Part shown: positions 1 through 6,637 of the stretch, piece after piece
How positions within the stretch are numbered: the stretch's first letter is position 1
Layout of the letters: each line of letters opens with the position of its first letter
Assembly (NCBI GenBank): GCA_036172095.1
Contig: JAVHSH010000011.1
Span: 1-18,086 of the forward strand
Direction: 5' to 3'
Length of the DNA stretch: 18,086 bases
Source of the DNA: JAKBEU01 sp036172095
GTDB taxonomy: Bacteria; Patescibacteriota; Microgenomatia; UBA1406; GWC2-37-13
The notes under the pieces: model-generated
Database searches by the model: none
The model's input: the letters and a program-made list of their open reading frames with translations, nothing else
What the model was told of the DNA's origin: nothing
Program-made: the position numbers and the translations under genes

Positions 1-143
1 TTATTGGATCAATAGTTGGTGGATTAATTATGAATCAACTCGGCCAATCAGGAGTCAATGGATTTAATCTCTACAGCCTTGCCGTTGCGGTAATTGGGGC
101 AATCATAGTGATATATATCGGACGAATGATTAAAAACAGATAA
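1..143 (+). CDS. GlsB/YeaQ/YmgE-family membrane protein, C-terminal part
   Basis: The reading frame is open from base 3 to a TAA at 141-143 and gives 46 residues; the start lies upstream of the window. The visible part has a glycine-rich membrane segment (IGSIVGGLI), a short polar turn, and a last membrane helix (LAVAVIGAIIVIYIGRMI) ending in a basic tail. This is the usual C-terminal half of the GlsB/YeaQ/YmgE (transglycosylase-associated) proteins, small stress-linked inner-membrane proteins of about 80 residues whose biochemical role is unclear. It is followed after 6 bases by the next gene, so it probably opens or belongs to the envelope/stress cluster that runs to 1701. The assignment rests on a short fragment. 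Confidence 0.7.
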   Translation, partial: IGSIVGGLIMNQLGQSGVNGFNLYSLAVAVIGAIIVIYIGRMIKNR

Positions 144-149
144 ACGGAA

Positions 150-695
150 ATGGGGACAATTAAATTCAAGCAGCCACTTCAACAAGAGGTGGAAGATCTT
201 AAGGAAAAAGTGGAAATTCTGGTACGGAAAGAGGAGGTTTCGTCCGTGAATATTGTTGAGGAGAAGAAAGAAGTGAATAAGAACCTTGTTGCCGAACTTG
301 TTAAAAAGTCAAATAGGATTCTCACCTCGATATCGACACACAGATTCCCTTTTGATTTTTTTCCAAACACTATAAATGTAGAAGAAGGAAGGGTCACGGT
401 AATCATAAGAACATATTTTATGTCATCTCAAGTACACAGTGTTGATATAAGGGATATATCAAATGTTTTTATTAATATGGCTCCGTTCTTCGCACAACTA
501 GTTATACATTCAAAAACATTTGAGGCAAATGAGGTAAGAATACGTTTTTTGTGGAAGCACCAAGCCATCTATGCAAGAAGAATCATCGAGGGGTTAAGAA
601 TTTTTGAGGCAAAACAAATAGATACATCTATTTATAGTAAGAAGGAATTACTATTAAAACTTGAAGAGCTAAGTACGACTGAAATTGTTACGTAA
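150..695 (+). CDS. Hypothetical protein with N-terminal coiled coil and PH-like domain
   Basis: This encodes 181 residues with no signal peptide and no membrane segment. Residues 10-45 are highly charged (E/K-rich) and look like a coiled coil. Residues 65-150 alternate short beta-like strands (RVTVIIRTYF, VHSVDIRDISNVFI, FAQLVIHSKTF, EVRIRFLW) and end in a helix (AIYARRIIEGLRIFE). That strand-then-helix order, with an IxDI-like step in the middle, resembles a bacterial PH-like fold; this is my inference from pattern. I do not recognise a named family. It starts 6 bases after the GlsB-type gene with no Shine-Dalgarno sequence, so it is probably co-transcribed with it. A cytoplasmic partner of the small membrane proteins around it is possible but unproven. 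Confidence 0.7.
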   Translation: MGTIKFKQPLQQEVEDLKEKVEILVRKEEVSSVNIVEEKKEVNKNLVAELVKKSNRILTSISTHRFPFDFFPNTINVEEGRVTVIIRTYFMSSQVHSVDIRDISNVFINMAPFFAQLVIHSKTFEANEVRIRFLWKHQAIYARRIIEGLRIFEAKQIDTSIYSKKELLLKLEELSTTEIVT

Positions 696-721
696 AATTA
701 TCATTTAATTATTAATAAGAT

Positions 722-865
722 ATGAGTATTTCATTTTCTAATTTAACCCCAGTTACTTCAATTGTATTTGGTGTTTTAATCCTTGTGTTCCCAAAGTTTC
801 TTAATTATTTGATTGCTGGATACCTTATTCTTACAGGAATTATCGCACTTGGCATATTAAGATAA
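722..865 (+). CDS. DUF3096 small membrane protein
   Basis: This 47-residue ORF starts at ATG 722 and ends with TAA at 863-865. It has one or two hydrophobic helices: residues 10-25 include SIVFGVLILVFPKFLN, and residues 28-46 include YLIAGYLILTGIIALGIL. The order 'V.GiLiLvfP..LnY.iAgYLI.tGi' matches DUF3096, a family of very short membrane proteins of unknown function often found beside other stress and envelope genes. It lies 26 bases downstream of the hypothetical gene and 36 bases upstream of the LapA-like gene, on the same strand. No good ribosome binding site is visible (TAAGAT just before ATG). Confidence 0.75.
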   Translation: MSISFSNLTPVTSIVFGVLILVFPKFLNYLIAGYLILTGIIALGILR

Positions 866-866
866 C

Positions 867-896
867 TTGAAAATAATGTTATTAAAAATTTATAAA
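867..896 (+). promoter_or_regulatory. Possible promoter for the LapA-like gene
   Basis: TTGAAA at 867-872 and TATAAA at 891-896 are separated by 18 bases. The predicted transcript start is about 903, at or next to the ATG at 902, so the mRNA would be leaderless. The region is AT-rich, so chance is a real alternative, and read-through from upstream is also possible. Confidence 0.35.
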
Positions 897-901
897 ATAA
901 T

Positions 902-1246
902 ATGCTCGTTCTAATCTTATCTTTGATAGTCGGATCATTGCTTGTATATATATCAAAATATAATTTTCAACCTGTGTCTGTTAATTTGGGATTTACCGTT
1001 TTTTCAGGAATCCCTCTTTTCTATATTATCGTCGGTTCACTCGTTATAGGGCTTGTACTTTCATATGTTTTTTCATTAATTCAGTCAATTTCAACATCGT
1101 TCATACTCCATGGAAAGAATTTGGAAATTAAAAAAAACAAAGGTGAGGTTCTTGAACTGACAAAAAGAGTGCATCAACTTGAGATAAAAAATGAGAAATT
1201 AGGAAAAGATTCCGGAATTGAACCGGGCGACAGAAACGCCCTATGA
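902..1246 (+). CDS. LapA-domain (DUF1049) membrane protein
   Basis: This encodes 114 residues. Two membrane helices (about 2-17 and 40-63) flank a loop with the motif QPVSVNLGFTVF, typical of the LapA (lipopolysaccharide assembly protein A, DUF1049) domain; in E. coli LapA works with LapB in envelope homeostasis. After the second helix comes a charged cytoplasmic coiled coil (about 75-105, EIKKNKGEVLELTKRVHQLE), also usual for the family. No LPS genes are visible here, so an LPS role should not be assumed; the domain is widespread in bacteria without LPS. The stop overlaps the Nudix start in ATGA (1243-1246), which points to translational coupling. Confidence 0.75.
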   Translation: MLVLILSLIVGSLLVYISKYNFQPVSVNLGFTVFSGIPLFYIIVGSLVIGLVLSYVFSLIQSISTSFILHGKNLEIKKNKGEVLELTKRVHQLEIKNEKLGKDSGIEPGDRNAL

Positions 1247-1701
1247 AAACTATATTGGCTCAACTATGGAAAGCGCTCCATCTTCCTAAAGGCGCTCAGT
1301 TATTTGCAATGCGATTTATGCAGGATCAGTTTTTAATTGGTGTTACTGGAATCATTTTAAATGAAAAGAGAGAGATTCTTCTTTTTAAACATACATATCG
1401 AGCACATGCTTGGAGCTTACCCGGGGGATATCTTAAATCAGGAGAGCACCCTCGAGAGGCACTTGAAAGAGAAATAAAGGAAGAATCAGGCTTGGTAGTA
1501 AGCGTTGATGAGTCACTTAAAACACGTACTGATCGGGAGACAGCTCGTCTTGATCTTTGTTATACGGGGATATTAATTGGAGGAGATTTTACTCCAACTC
1601 ACGAAGTATCGGAATATGGATTTTTTTCTCAAGATAAGCTTCCCCTTCTTCGAACTAATCAGGTGCTTTTGATTGATGAAGTTTTAAAATCTACAAAGTA
1701 A
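1243..1701 (+). CDS. Nudix hydrolase
   Basis: This 152-residue protein has a complete Nudix box at residues 62-84: G62-x5-E68-x7-R76-E77-I-x-E80-E81-x-G83-L84. The metal-binding glutamates are present, so it should hydrolyse a nucleoside diphosphate linked to another group (NTP, NDP-sugar or similar) using Mg2+. The substrate cannot be read from the sequence. The N-terminal 30 residues before the beta-strand LIGVTGIILNEKREILLF form an amphipathic extension. It is the last gene of the plus-strand cluster; its start overlaps the LapA-like stop by 4 bases. It ends 15 bases from the convergent DUF1295 gene. Confidence 0.9.
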   Translation: MKTILAQLWKALHLPKGAQLFAMRFMQDQFLIGVTGIILNEKREILLFKHTYRAHAWSLPGGYLKSGEHPREALEREIKEESGLVVSVDESLKTRTDRETARLDLCYTGILIGGDFTPTHEVSEYGFFSQDKLPLLRTNQVLLIDEVLKSTK

Positions 1702-1716
1702 TGGGGCTATATATAT

Positions 1717-2481
1717 TTAACTCTTTGGTGGAAGAGGTATAAAGATACTGGTGCGTTTTTTATACTCTTCAAAATCTTTTCTTCCTTCATACTTTTTTTC
1801 AAGAAGCGGAACTCCAGATATGAACAAGATAAGTACAGTAATTGTTATTGGACCAATAATAGTTAGAAACCCTAGAGGAATTGATAAAGCAATAATAAAT
1901 AGCCCCCACCACTGAGTTACTTCTCCAAAGTAATTTGGATGTCGGCTATATCGCCATAAACCAGTTTCCATGAGCTTTCCTTTATTTGTAGGATTAGAAA
2001 TAAACGTTTTAAGCTCAGCGTCCCCAGTTGATTCAAAGTAAAAACCGATGATCCATACAAGTAAACCAATAAGGTCAAGTATATGTGGACTACTACTTGC
2101 CTGATTGTGAATGAAAATAACAGGTTGAATAATGAGATATAAGAATAGACCTTGAAGTAAATACACCTGAAAATAGGATCGCAAAAAAAACCATTTTCCC
2201 CATTCTTTTCGCCACGCTGCATATCTATAATCCTCGTGCTTATTTAAATTTCGCTTGTAAATATGCCATGCTAAACGTATACCCCAAATGGTAATGAGTA
2301 CATTTACGAGCAATCCTCGAGGCGATATACCCGTTAAAAACAATCCTACCCAAGATATGAATATAAATCCTAATCCCCAGGCTATATCGGCAATATCATT
2401 TCGCTTTTTTACTATTGAAAGGATAAACCAACCGGACATATAAGATAATAGTGCTATAGCAAGAACAAGATAATAGTTCAT
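1717..2481 (-). CDS. DUF1295 membrane protein (steroid 5-alpha-reductase-like fold)
   Basis: This 254-residue integral membrane protein has about six or seven hydrophobic helices. It carries the hallmarks of DUF1295: a D-A-W-G-like segment (DIADIAWGLGF, 30-40), RLAW (69-72), EDYRYAAWR (83-91), and the C-terminal signature GLWRYSRHPNYFGE (174-187). The family belongs to the broad group of 5-alpha-reductase/isoprenylcysteine methyltransferase-like membrane enzymes and probably acts on a lipid or isoprenoid, with NAD(P)H or SAM as co-substrate; which one is unknown. Its start overlaps the DUF2177 stop by 4 bases (2478-2481), so it is the last gene of the TspO-DUF2177-DUF1295 operon. Confidence 0.85.
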   Translation of the reverse strand: MNYYLVLAIALLSYMSGWFILSIVKKRNDIADIAWGLGFIFISWVGLFLTGISPRGLLVNVLITIWGIRLAWHIYKRNLNKHEDYRYAAWRKEWGKWFFLRSYFQVYLLQGLFLYLIIQPVIFIHNQASSSPHILDLIGLLVWIIGFYFESTGDAELKTFISNPTNKGKLMETGLWRYSRHPNYFGEVTQWWGLFIIALSIPLGFLTIIGPITITVLILFISGVPLLEKKYEGRKDFEEYKKRTSIFIPLPPKS

Positions 2482-2876
2482 TGTCCGAATTTAAGAGCTA
2501 AAAAGTAAGTAGCTACAGAAACTGCTGCAGATACAAACATTCCCCAAATCAGATCAACTATTGTGATAATGAGCGGCCAATCCTTTACTGTTGCAAGATT
2601 TGTAAGATCATATGTTGCATAGGTAACAAGACCGAAGAATAAACCTGCTAAAAGTGCATGTGTCCAGATCTTTTTATCAAGTGCGGGAGTAATAACAAAA
2701 AATACGAGACCTGCAATAAAAATAAGATAAAAAATTAAAGCCGCCCAAAGATTGGGGTTTTTTGCCATTAAATATCCAAGATGTTTTGCATAAAAATTTT
2801 TAGCTATCAAAGTGAGCCAGACTGCGTCAATTCCTAAAAAGACAGTAAATGCTATTACGTATAGTTTTATAAACAT
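2478..2876 (-). CDS. DUF2177 membrane protein
   Basis: This 132-residue protein has four predicted membrane helices (about 2-24, 43-63, 72-92, 103-127). The motif LGIDAVWLTLIAKNFY near the N-terminus and the central GLVTYATYDLTNLATVKDW are characteristic of DUF2177. Function is unknown. It lies one base downstream of the TspO gene and overlaps the DUF1295 start by 4 bases, so the three are almost certainly one transcript. In other bacteria DUF2177 and DUF1295 genes recur with light- or oxidative-stress genes; that link here is inference. Confidence 0.85.
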   Translation of the reverse strand: MFIKLYVIAFTVFLGIDAVWLTLIAKNFYAKHLGYLMAKNPNLWAALIFYLIFIAGLVFFVITPALDKKIWTHALLAGLFFGLVTYATYDLTNLATVKDWPLIITIVDLIWGMFVSAAVSVATYFLALKFGQ

Positions 2877-2877
2877 A

Positions 2878-3276
2878 CTATTTATTTAAATAGGTAATTG
2901 TTAACTGTAATACACTTGCAAAGCTTACCCAAAGCAAATAAGGGATTTGAATATATGTTATCCATTTAGTATGAGGATAGATCGCAACCATTGACCAAAT
3001 TAATGTTCCCAAGACAAGAAGAATATCAATCGCTGCTAACAAGTTATTTTTTAACCCAAACTGCAATGGAGTAAAAGCAAAATTGAAAATAAGATTTAGG
3101 ATAAATGGAAGGACGACGATAAAAGGAATTTCTTTTTTCCAGCCCATCAAAAAAACCTTGCCAAATGATGTAATAATTAAGACATAAAGAACAGTCCATA
3201 CAGGCCCAAAAAGCCAGCTTGGAGGTGACCAAGACGGTTTCGTAAGTTGAGCATACCAATTATATGTATTGTTCAT
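2878..3276 (-). CDS. tspO: TspO/MBR-family tryptophan-rich sensory protein, four-helix form
   Basis: This 132-residue protein opens with WYAQLTKPSWSPPSWLFGPVW (residues 7-27), the loop between helices 1 and 2 of TspO, followed by four membrane helices and the closing PYLLWVSFASVLQLTITYLN. TspO proteins bind porphyrins and related ligands and are linked to oxidative stress. Normal members have about 155 residues and five helices; here helix 1 is absent. An in-frame TGA on the minus strand at 3309-3307, only 10 codons above the ATG, leaves no room for it, so this is not a mis-called start. It is the first gene of a three-gene operon. No Shine-Dalgarno is visible. Confidence 0.88.
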   Translation of the reverse strand: MNNTYNWYAQLTKPSWSPPSWLFGPVWTVLYVLIITSFGKVFLMGWKKEIPFIVVLPFILNLIFNFAFTPLQFGLKNNLLAAIDILLVLGTLIWSMVAIYPHTKWITYIQIPYLLWVSFASVLQLTITYLNK

Positions 3277-3283
3277 AAATTTA

Positions 3284-3300
3284 TTTATAACTTTAGTATA
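3284..3300 (-). promoter_or_regulatory. Candidate -10 boxes of the tspO operon
   Basis: On the minus strand TATAAA (3289-3284) would start transcription at about 3277, one base before the ATG at 3276. An alternative TATACT (3300-3295) would give a leader of about 12 bases. No convincing -35 is present for either. The stretch is AT-rich, so confidence is modest. Confidence 0.35.
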
Positions 3301-3369
3301 TAGTAATCACCAGCCTAAAAAGATATGAGTTTGAAAAAATATCGACAAAAACAAATCAAGATCAATAAT

Positions 3370-3876
3370 CTATACAGTCTTAATATAAAACTTACGACTA
3401 TTTCTTTTCATCAAGATCAACTTTCTGATAAATTCTGAGATCAATTTCCAATGGATATGTTCGTATAGATGACCAATAAGGAAATATATCATTTTATGTG
3501 GAAGAGATAGATATCCAGCGATTTCCTTGAAACCTAATCTACTAATTATCTTTTGGACAGCAATATTCGTACTACTAATAAACAGGTTTGCATTGGAGTA
3601 TTCAGAAACTATTTTTGTCAGAAGTAATTTACCATATCCTTTTCCATGATATTTACGGAGAAAAACTAATGGCCCAAGCTTCACCCAGTCGTCCACTTCA
3701 TAAATACCACACACACCGACAAAACAATCATCTTCCTCTATGACGAATGCATTTGTATATCCCTGGAGTCTTGATTTCTTTACATATATCAAATCTGGAT
3801 AGAGTTTTATATCTTCCATCAGTAAATTAATCTCAGTTTTAGTCAATGGTCTTCTGACAATGTTTATGCCTTGCAT
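3370..3876 (-). CDS. GNAT-family N-acetyltransferase
   Basis: This 168-residue protein shows the GNAT core: strand FVIEEDDCFVGVCGIYEV (44-61), strand VKLGPLVFL (65-73), then the acetyl-CoA pyrophosphate loop RKYHGKGYGKLL (74-85) and helix, strand ANLFISS (96-102), and the C-terminal N-x-x-A-x-x-x-x-x-x-x-L-G-F-x-E pattern (104-118). It should transfer an acetyl group from acetyl-CoA to an amine; the acceptor cannot be deduced. The last 45 residues (YFLIGHLYEHIHWKL and a basic tail) extend beyond the usual domain and are hydrophobic then basic, perhaps a membrane-surface contact. It is a single gene with its own predicted promoter. Confidence 0.85.
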   Translation of the reverse strand: MQGINIVRRPLTKTEINLLMEDIKLYPDLIYVKKSRLQGYTNAFVIEEDDCFVGVCGIYEVDDWVKLGPLVFLRKYHGKGYGKLLLTKIVSEYSNANLFISSTNIAVQKIISRLGFKEIAGYLSLPHKMIYFLIGHLYEHIHWKLISEFIRKLILMKRNSRKFYIKTV

Positions 3877-3882
3877 TCAGAA

Positions 3883-3891
3883 ATTGTAGCA
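3883..3891 (-). promoter_or_regulatory. Extended -10 promoter of the GNAT gene
   Basis: The minus strand reads TGC-TACAAT (TACAAT at 3888-3883, TG at 3891-3890). Counting six bases past the hexamer puts the transcript start at 3876, exactly the A of the ATG, so the mRNA would be leaderless. No clear -35 is seen, which an extended -10 can compensate for. Confidence 0.5.
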
Positions 3892-3963
3892 AATTTACAA
3901 TTTTAAATTTGTTTTCACCACTAAAATTCTTGTTTATAGGCATATAAAAGGTTTAAATTGAGC

Positions 3964-3972
3964 TGATATAAT
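3964..3972 (+). promoter_or_regulatory. Extended -10 promoter of the YibE/F-ZIP-DUF554 operon
   Basis: TGA-TATAAT (TATAAT at 3967-3972) is a consensus extended -10 element. The predicted transcript start is about 3979. This lies downstream of the TTG/ATG at 3972-3977 and so favours the ATG at 4008 as the true start of the YibE/F gene, with a leader of about 29 bases. Confidence 0.55.
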
Positions 3973-4007
3973 TGATGGATCGTTGTTCCTCATTGTCAAA
4001 AAATCAT

Positions 4008-5117
4008 ATGAATAAATTAATTATTTCTTTCCTTTTAGTTTGCATGATGTATTTCATGCCTTCTAACGTAAGAGCACAGATCAATCAACTTCAATCCACA
4101 AAACAAGAAACGCTTGAGGCTGTAATAATAAGGATTATTGAAGAAAAAGATATTCAACCAATGAACCAACAAAATTGGCAACTATATCAAAAATTGGAAC
4201 TACTTATTACGAAGGGCTCTATAAAAGGCAAAAAAATAACTATTGAAAATGGATTGTTGCTTGTCTCTAATATTCAAAAATGTAACCAAGGGGATAAGGT
4301 GATGGTTTCTTACAGTAAAGATTATAAAGGAAATGATAATTATTATATTTCAGACTACATGCGACGAGACTCTCTCATATGGTTATTCCTCATTTTTATC
4401 GCTTTAACGATTTATATAGCAAAATGGAGAGGAATATTCTCGCTCGTAGGCATGGGATTATCCTTTCTTGTAATTTTTCTCTATATTCTCCCAAATATAC
4501 TTTCTGGAACAAGTCCGGTTCAAATCGCCATTATTGGTTCACTTATAATCGTTCCTCTTACTTTTTATTTTTCGCATGGATTTAATAAAAAAACAACGGT
4601 TGCAGTCATCAGTACAACTATAGCTCTTGTGATTACGGGTATGCTTGCAAATTTTTTTATAGTCATGGCAAAATTGACTGGATTTGCATCAGAGGAAGCT
4701 AGTTTCTTGCAAATTGCAAAACAGGGAACTATCGACATGAAGGGACTGCTCCTTGCCGGTATTATCATCGGGGCACTTGGAGTACTCGATGACATTACTA
4801 TCTCCCAATCAGCAATCGTGTTCCAGCTGAAAGAGGCGAATTCAAAACTAAAGTTTGATGAACTGTATAAACGGGCGATGAGTATTGGTCAAGATCATAT
4901 TTCATCTATGGTTAATACCCTCATCTTGGTGTATACCGGAGCTGCACTGCCACTACTTCTTTTATTTATAAATAATCCTCATCCCTTTTCAGAAATAATT
5001 AATTATGAAATGATTGCGGATGAAATAATTCGTACGTTAGTAGGTAGTATTGGGCTTATCTTATCTGTACCTATCACCACCCTTATAGCCTCACTAGTTG
5101 CAAAAGATATTAAGTAA
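4008..5117 (+). CDS. YibE/F-family membrane permease
   Basis: I chose ATG 4008 (369 residues) because it begins with a clean signal/membrane segment, MNKLIISFLLVCMMYFMPSNVRA, and because a consensus promoter upstream would start transcription after the longer 3972/3975 starts. A periplasmic or external domain of about 100 residues (roughly 25-120) has an OB-like beta pattern (KKITIENGLLLVSN, GDKVMVSYS). Then come about seven membrane helices with the YibE/F signatures YMRRDSLIWLFL, GVLDDITISQ and GQDHISSMVNTLILVYTG. YibE/F proteins are predicted permeases of unknown substrate. The stop is 10 bases before the ZIP start. Together with the ZIP and DUF554 genes downstream, a role in metal or small-solute movement is a guess. 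Confidence 0.85.
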   Translation: MNKLIISFLLVCMMYFMPSNVRAQINQLQSTKQETLEAVIIRIIEEKDIQPMNQQNWQLYQKLELLITKGSIKGKKITIENGLLLVSNIQKCNQGDKVMVSYSKDYKGNDNYYISDYMRRDSLIWLFLIFIALTIYIAKWRGIFSLVGMGLSFLVIFLYILPNILSGTSPVQIAIIGSLIIVPLTFYFSHGFNKKTTVAVISTTIALVITGMLANFFIVMAKLTGFASEEASFLQIAKQGTIDMKGLLLAGIIIGALGVLDDITISQSAIVFQLKEANSKLKFDELYKRAMSIGQDHISSMVNTLILVYTGAALPLLLLFINNPHPFSEIINYEMIADEIIRTLVGSIGLILSVPITTLIASLVAKDIK

Positions 5118-5127
5118 TCATAAAAAA

Positions 5128-5892
5128 ATGAATTTAAATCAAATTTACATCCCATTCTTACTCACACTTCTTGCTGGGCTATCAACGGTTCTTGGAAGTA
5201 TGATATTCCTCTCTCATAAATTCAGAAAAAAAGAATATATTGGCTTTTTCCTTGGTATATCAGCAGGAGTTATGATTTATCTATCCTTTATTGAATTGCT
5301 TCCCTATTCAATTAAGAATTTGGGATTTTTGAATGCAAATATATTCTTCTTTATTGGAATTATCTTCATGGCACTTTTGGATTTTTTCATACCTCATAAT
5401 TATCTTGAGGAAAAAATGTGCCGAACAGAAAATGTTGTTGATAGAAAGTTACTCTCAACGGGATTTATGGTTACACTTGGCTTAATTATTCATAATATCC
5501 CAGAAGGTGTCGCTGTTTTTTTAAGTTCTCTTACTGATATAAAACTTGGAATACTACTCGCTATGGCAATAACGATACACAATATTCCTGAAGGCATTGC
5601 AGTTGCAGCACCTATTTATCATGCAACTTTAAGTAAGGGCAAAGCAATTAAATATGCTTTTATTTCAGGTATGGCTGAGCCAATAGGCGCAATAATTGCC
5701 TATTTTCTCCTTAAACCGTATTTAAACCAGAGCATCCTTTCTTACATATTTGCTCTCGTAGCAGGAATTATGATTTATATTAGTTTTGATGAACTTCTTC
5801 CTGCTTGCTTTAGAGATGATCAAGGACACAGGGCAATTTTAGGAATAGTGGTTGGGATGATGGCTGTATCAATAAGCCTTGTCTTACTTTAA
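5128..5892 (+). CDS. ZIP-family divalent metal transporter
   Basis: This 254-residue protein has eight predicted membrane helices. The two signature copies HNIPEG in helices 4 and 5 (122-127 and 151-156) hold the histidine and glutamate ligands of the binuclear metal site of ZIP/ZupT transporters. FIELLP (54-59), AEPIGA (183-188) and SFDELLPAC near the end are also as in ZupT-like proteins. It should import Zn2+ or another divalent metal; specificity cannot be read. I preferred ATG 5128 to a TTG at 5098 because the latter lies inside the YibE/F gene and adds a non-family, basic extension. It is the middle gene of the YibE/F-ZIP-DUF554 unit. Confidence 0.9.
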   Translation: MNLNQIYIPFLLTLLAGLSTVLGSMIFLSHKFRKKEYIGFFLGISAGVMIYLSFIELLPYSIKNLGFLNANIFFFIGIIFMALLDFFIPHNYLEEKMCRTENVVDRKLLSTGFMVTLGLIIHNIPEGVAVFLSSLTDIKLGILLAMAITIHNIPEGIAVAAPIYHATLSKGKAIKYAFISGMAEPIGAIIAYFLLKPYLNQSILSYIFALVAGIMIYISFDELLPACFRDDQGHRAILGIVVGMMAVSISLVLL

Positions 5893-5926
5893 TCGAGCAA
5901 CCATTTTAAGAGAGGTTCTTGGTTAT

Positions 5927-6637
5927 ATGGATTTCTTCTTTGATATACTATCTCCTTATATGTATGGCACAATAGTCAATTCACTTGCAATCATCGCTGG
6001 AAGTATTGTTGGTTTTTTATTCCAACACAGATTTCCAAAAAAAATTCAGCAAATTGTATTTCAAGGTCTTGGGTTATCTGCTTTTTTAATCGGTATGCAA
6101 ATGGCCCTAAAGGTTCAATATATTTTACCCCTCATATTCAGTCTTATTATTGGTGGAATAGTCGGTGAAAGTATCAATTTAGATATGAAGATGGAACATT
6201 TTGGCAACTGGTTAAAAAGTACTATCAAATCAAAAGATGCACGGTTTACTGATGGATTTGTGGCGGCTTCAATTTTGTTCTGCGTTGGAGCAATGGCAAT
6301 ATTAGGACCTATGGATGAAGGAATTCGAGGAGACAGAACAATATTGTTGACGAAGTCCATTTTAGATGGCTTTGCTTCAATTGCTCTTGCGGCAAGCATG
6401 GGGATTGGTGTTGCATTTTCCGCCATTCCCATTTTAATTTATCAGGGTGGAATAGCAATCCTTGCTGGATTTAGCCAAAATTTCTTTACATCAAGTATGA
6501 TTCAACAACTCACAGCAGTTGGAGGAATACTTATTGTGGGAATCAGTATGAATATCCTTGAGATAAAAAAAATAAATGTAACCAATCTGCTTCCAGCAAT
6601 TATCCTCAGTGTTATATTTAGTCTGCTATTTAAGTAG
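5927..6637 (+). CDS. DUF554 (YdfK-type) membrane protein
   Basis: This 236-residue protein has about six or seven membrane helices. The N-terminal motif MYGTIVNSLAIIAGSIVGFLF is the typical opening of DUF554, and the central FVAASILFCVGAMAILGPMDEGIRGD (residues about 107-132) is the family signature. It is a putative transporter of unknown substrate. I chose ATG 5927, preceded by AGAGG at 5911-5915 with a rather long 11-base spacing. ATG 5960 matches the family's usual start and cannot be excluded; a TTG at 5879 would overlap the ZIP gene. The 3' end overlaps the convergent PAS gene by 8 bases. Confidence 0.85.
   Translation: MDFFFDILSPYMYGTIVNSLAIIAGSIVGFLFQHRFPKKIQQIVFQGLGLSAFLIGMQMALKVQYILPLIFSLIIGGIVGESINLDMKMEHFGNWLKSTIKSKDARFTDGFVAASILFCVGAMAILGPMDEGIRGDRTILLTKSILDGFASIALAASMGIGVAFSAIPILIYQGGIAILAGFSQNFFTSSMIQQLTAVGGILIVGISMNILEIKKINVTNLLPAIILSVIFSLLFK

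Noticed and set aside
3972..4007. TTG 3972 or ATG 3975 as start of the YibE/F gene
   Set aside because: They overlap a consensus extended -10 box and precede the predicted transcript start; ATG 4008 begins a clean signal segment.
5098..5127. TTG 5098 as start of the ZIP transporter
   Set aside because: It overlaps the YibE/F gene and adds a basic non-family extension; ATG 5128 gives the normal ZIP N-terminus.
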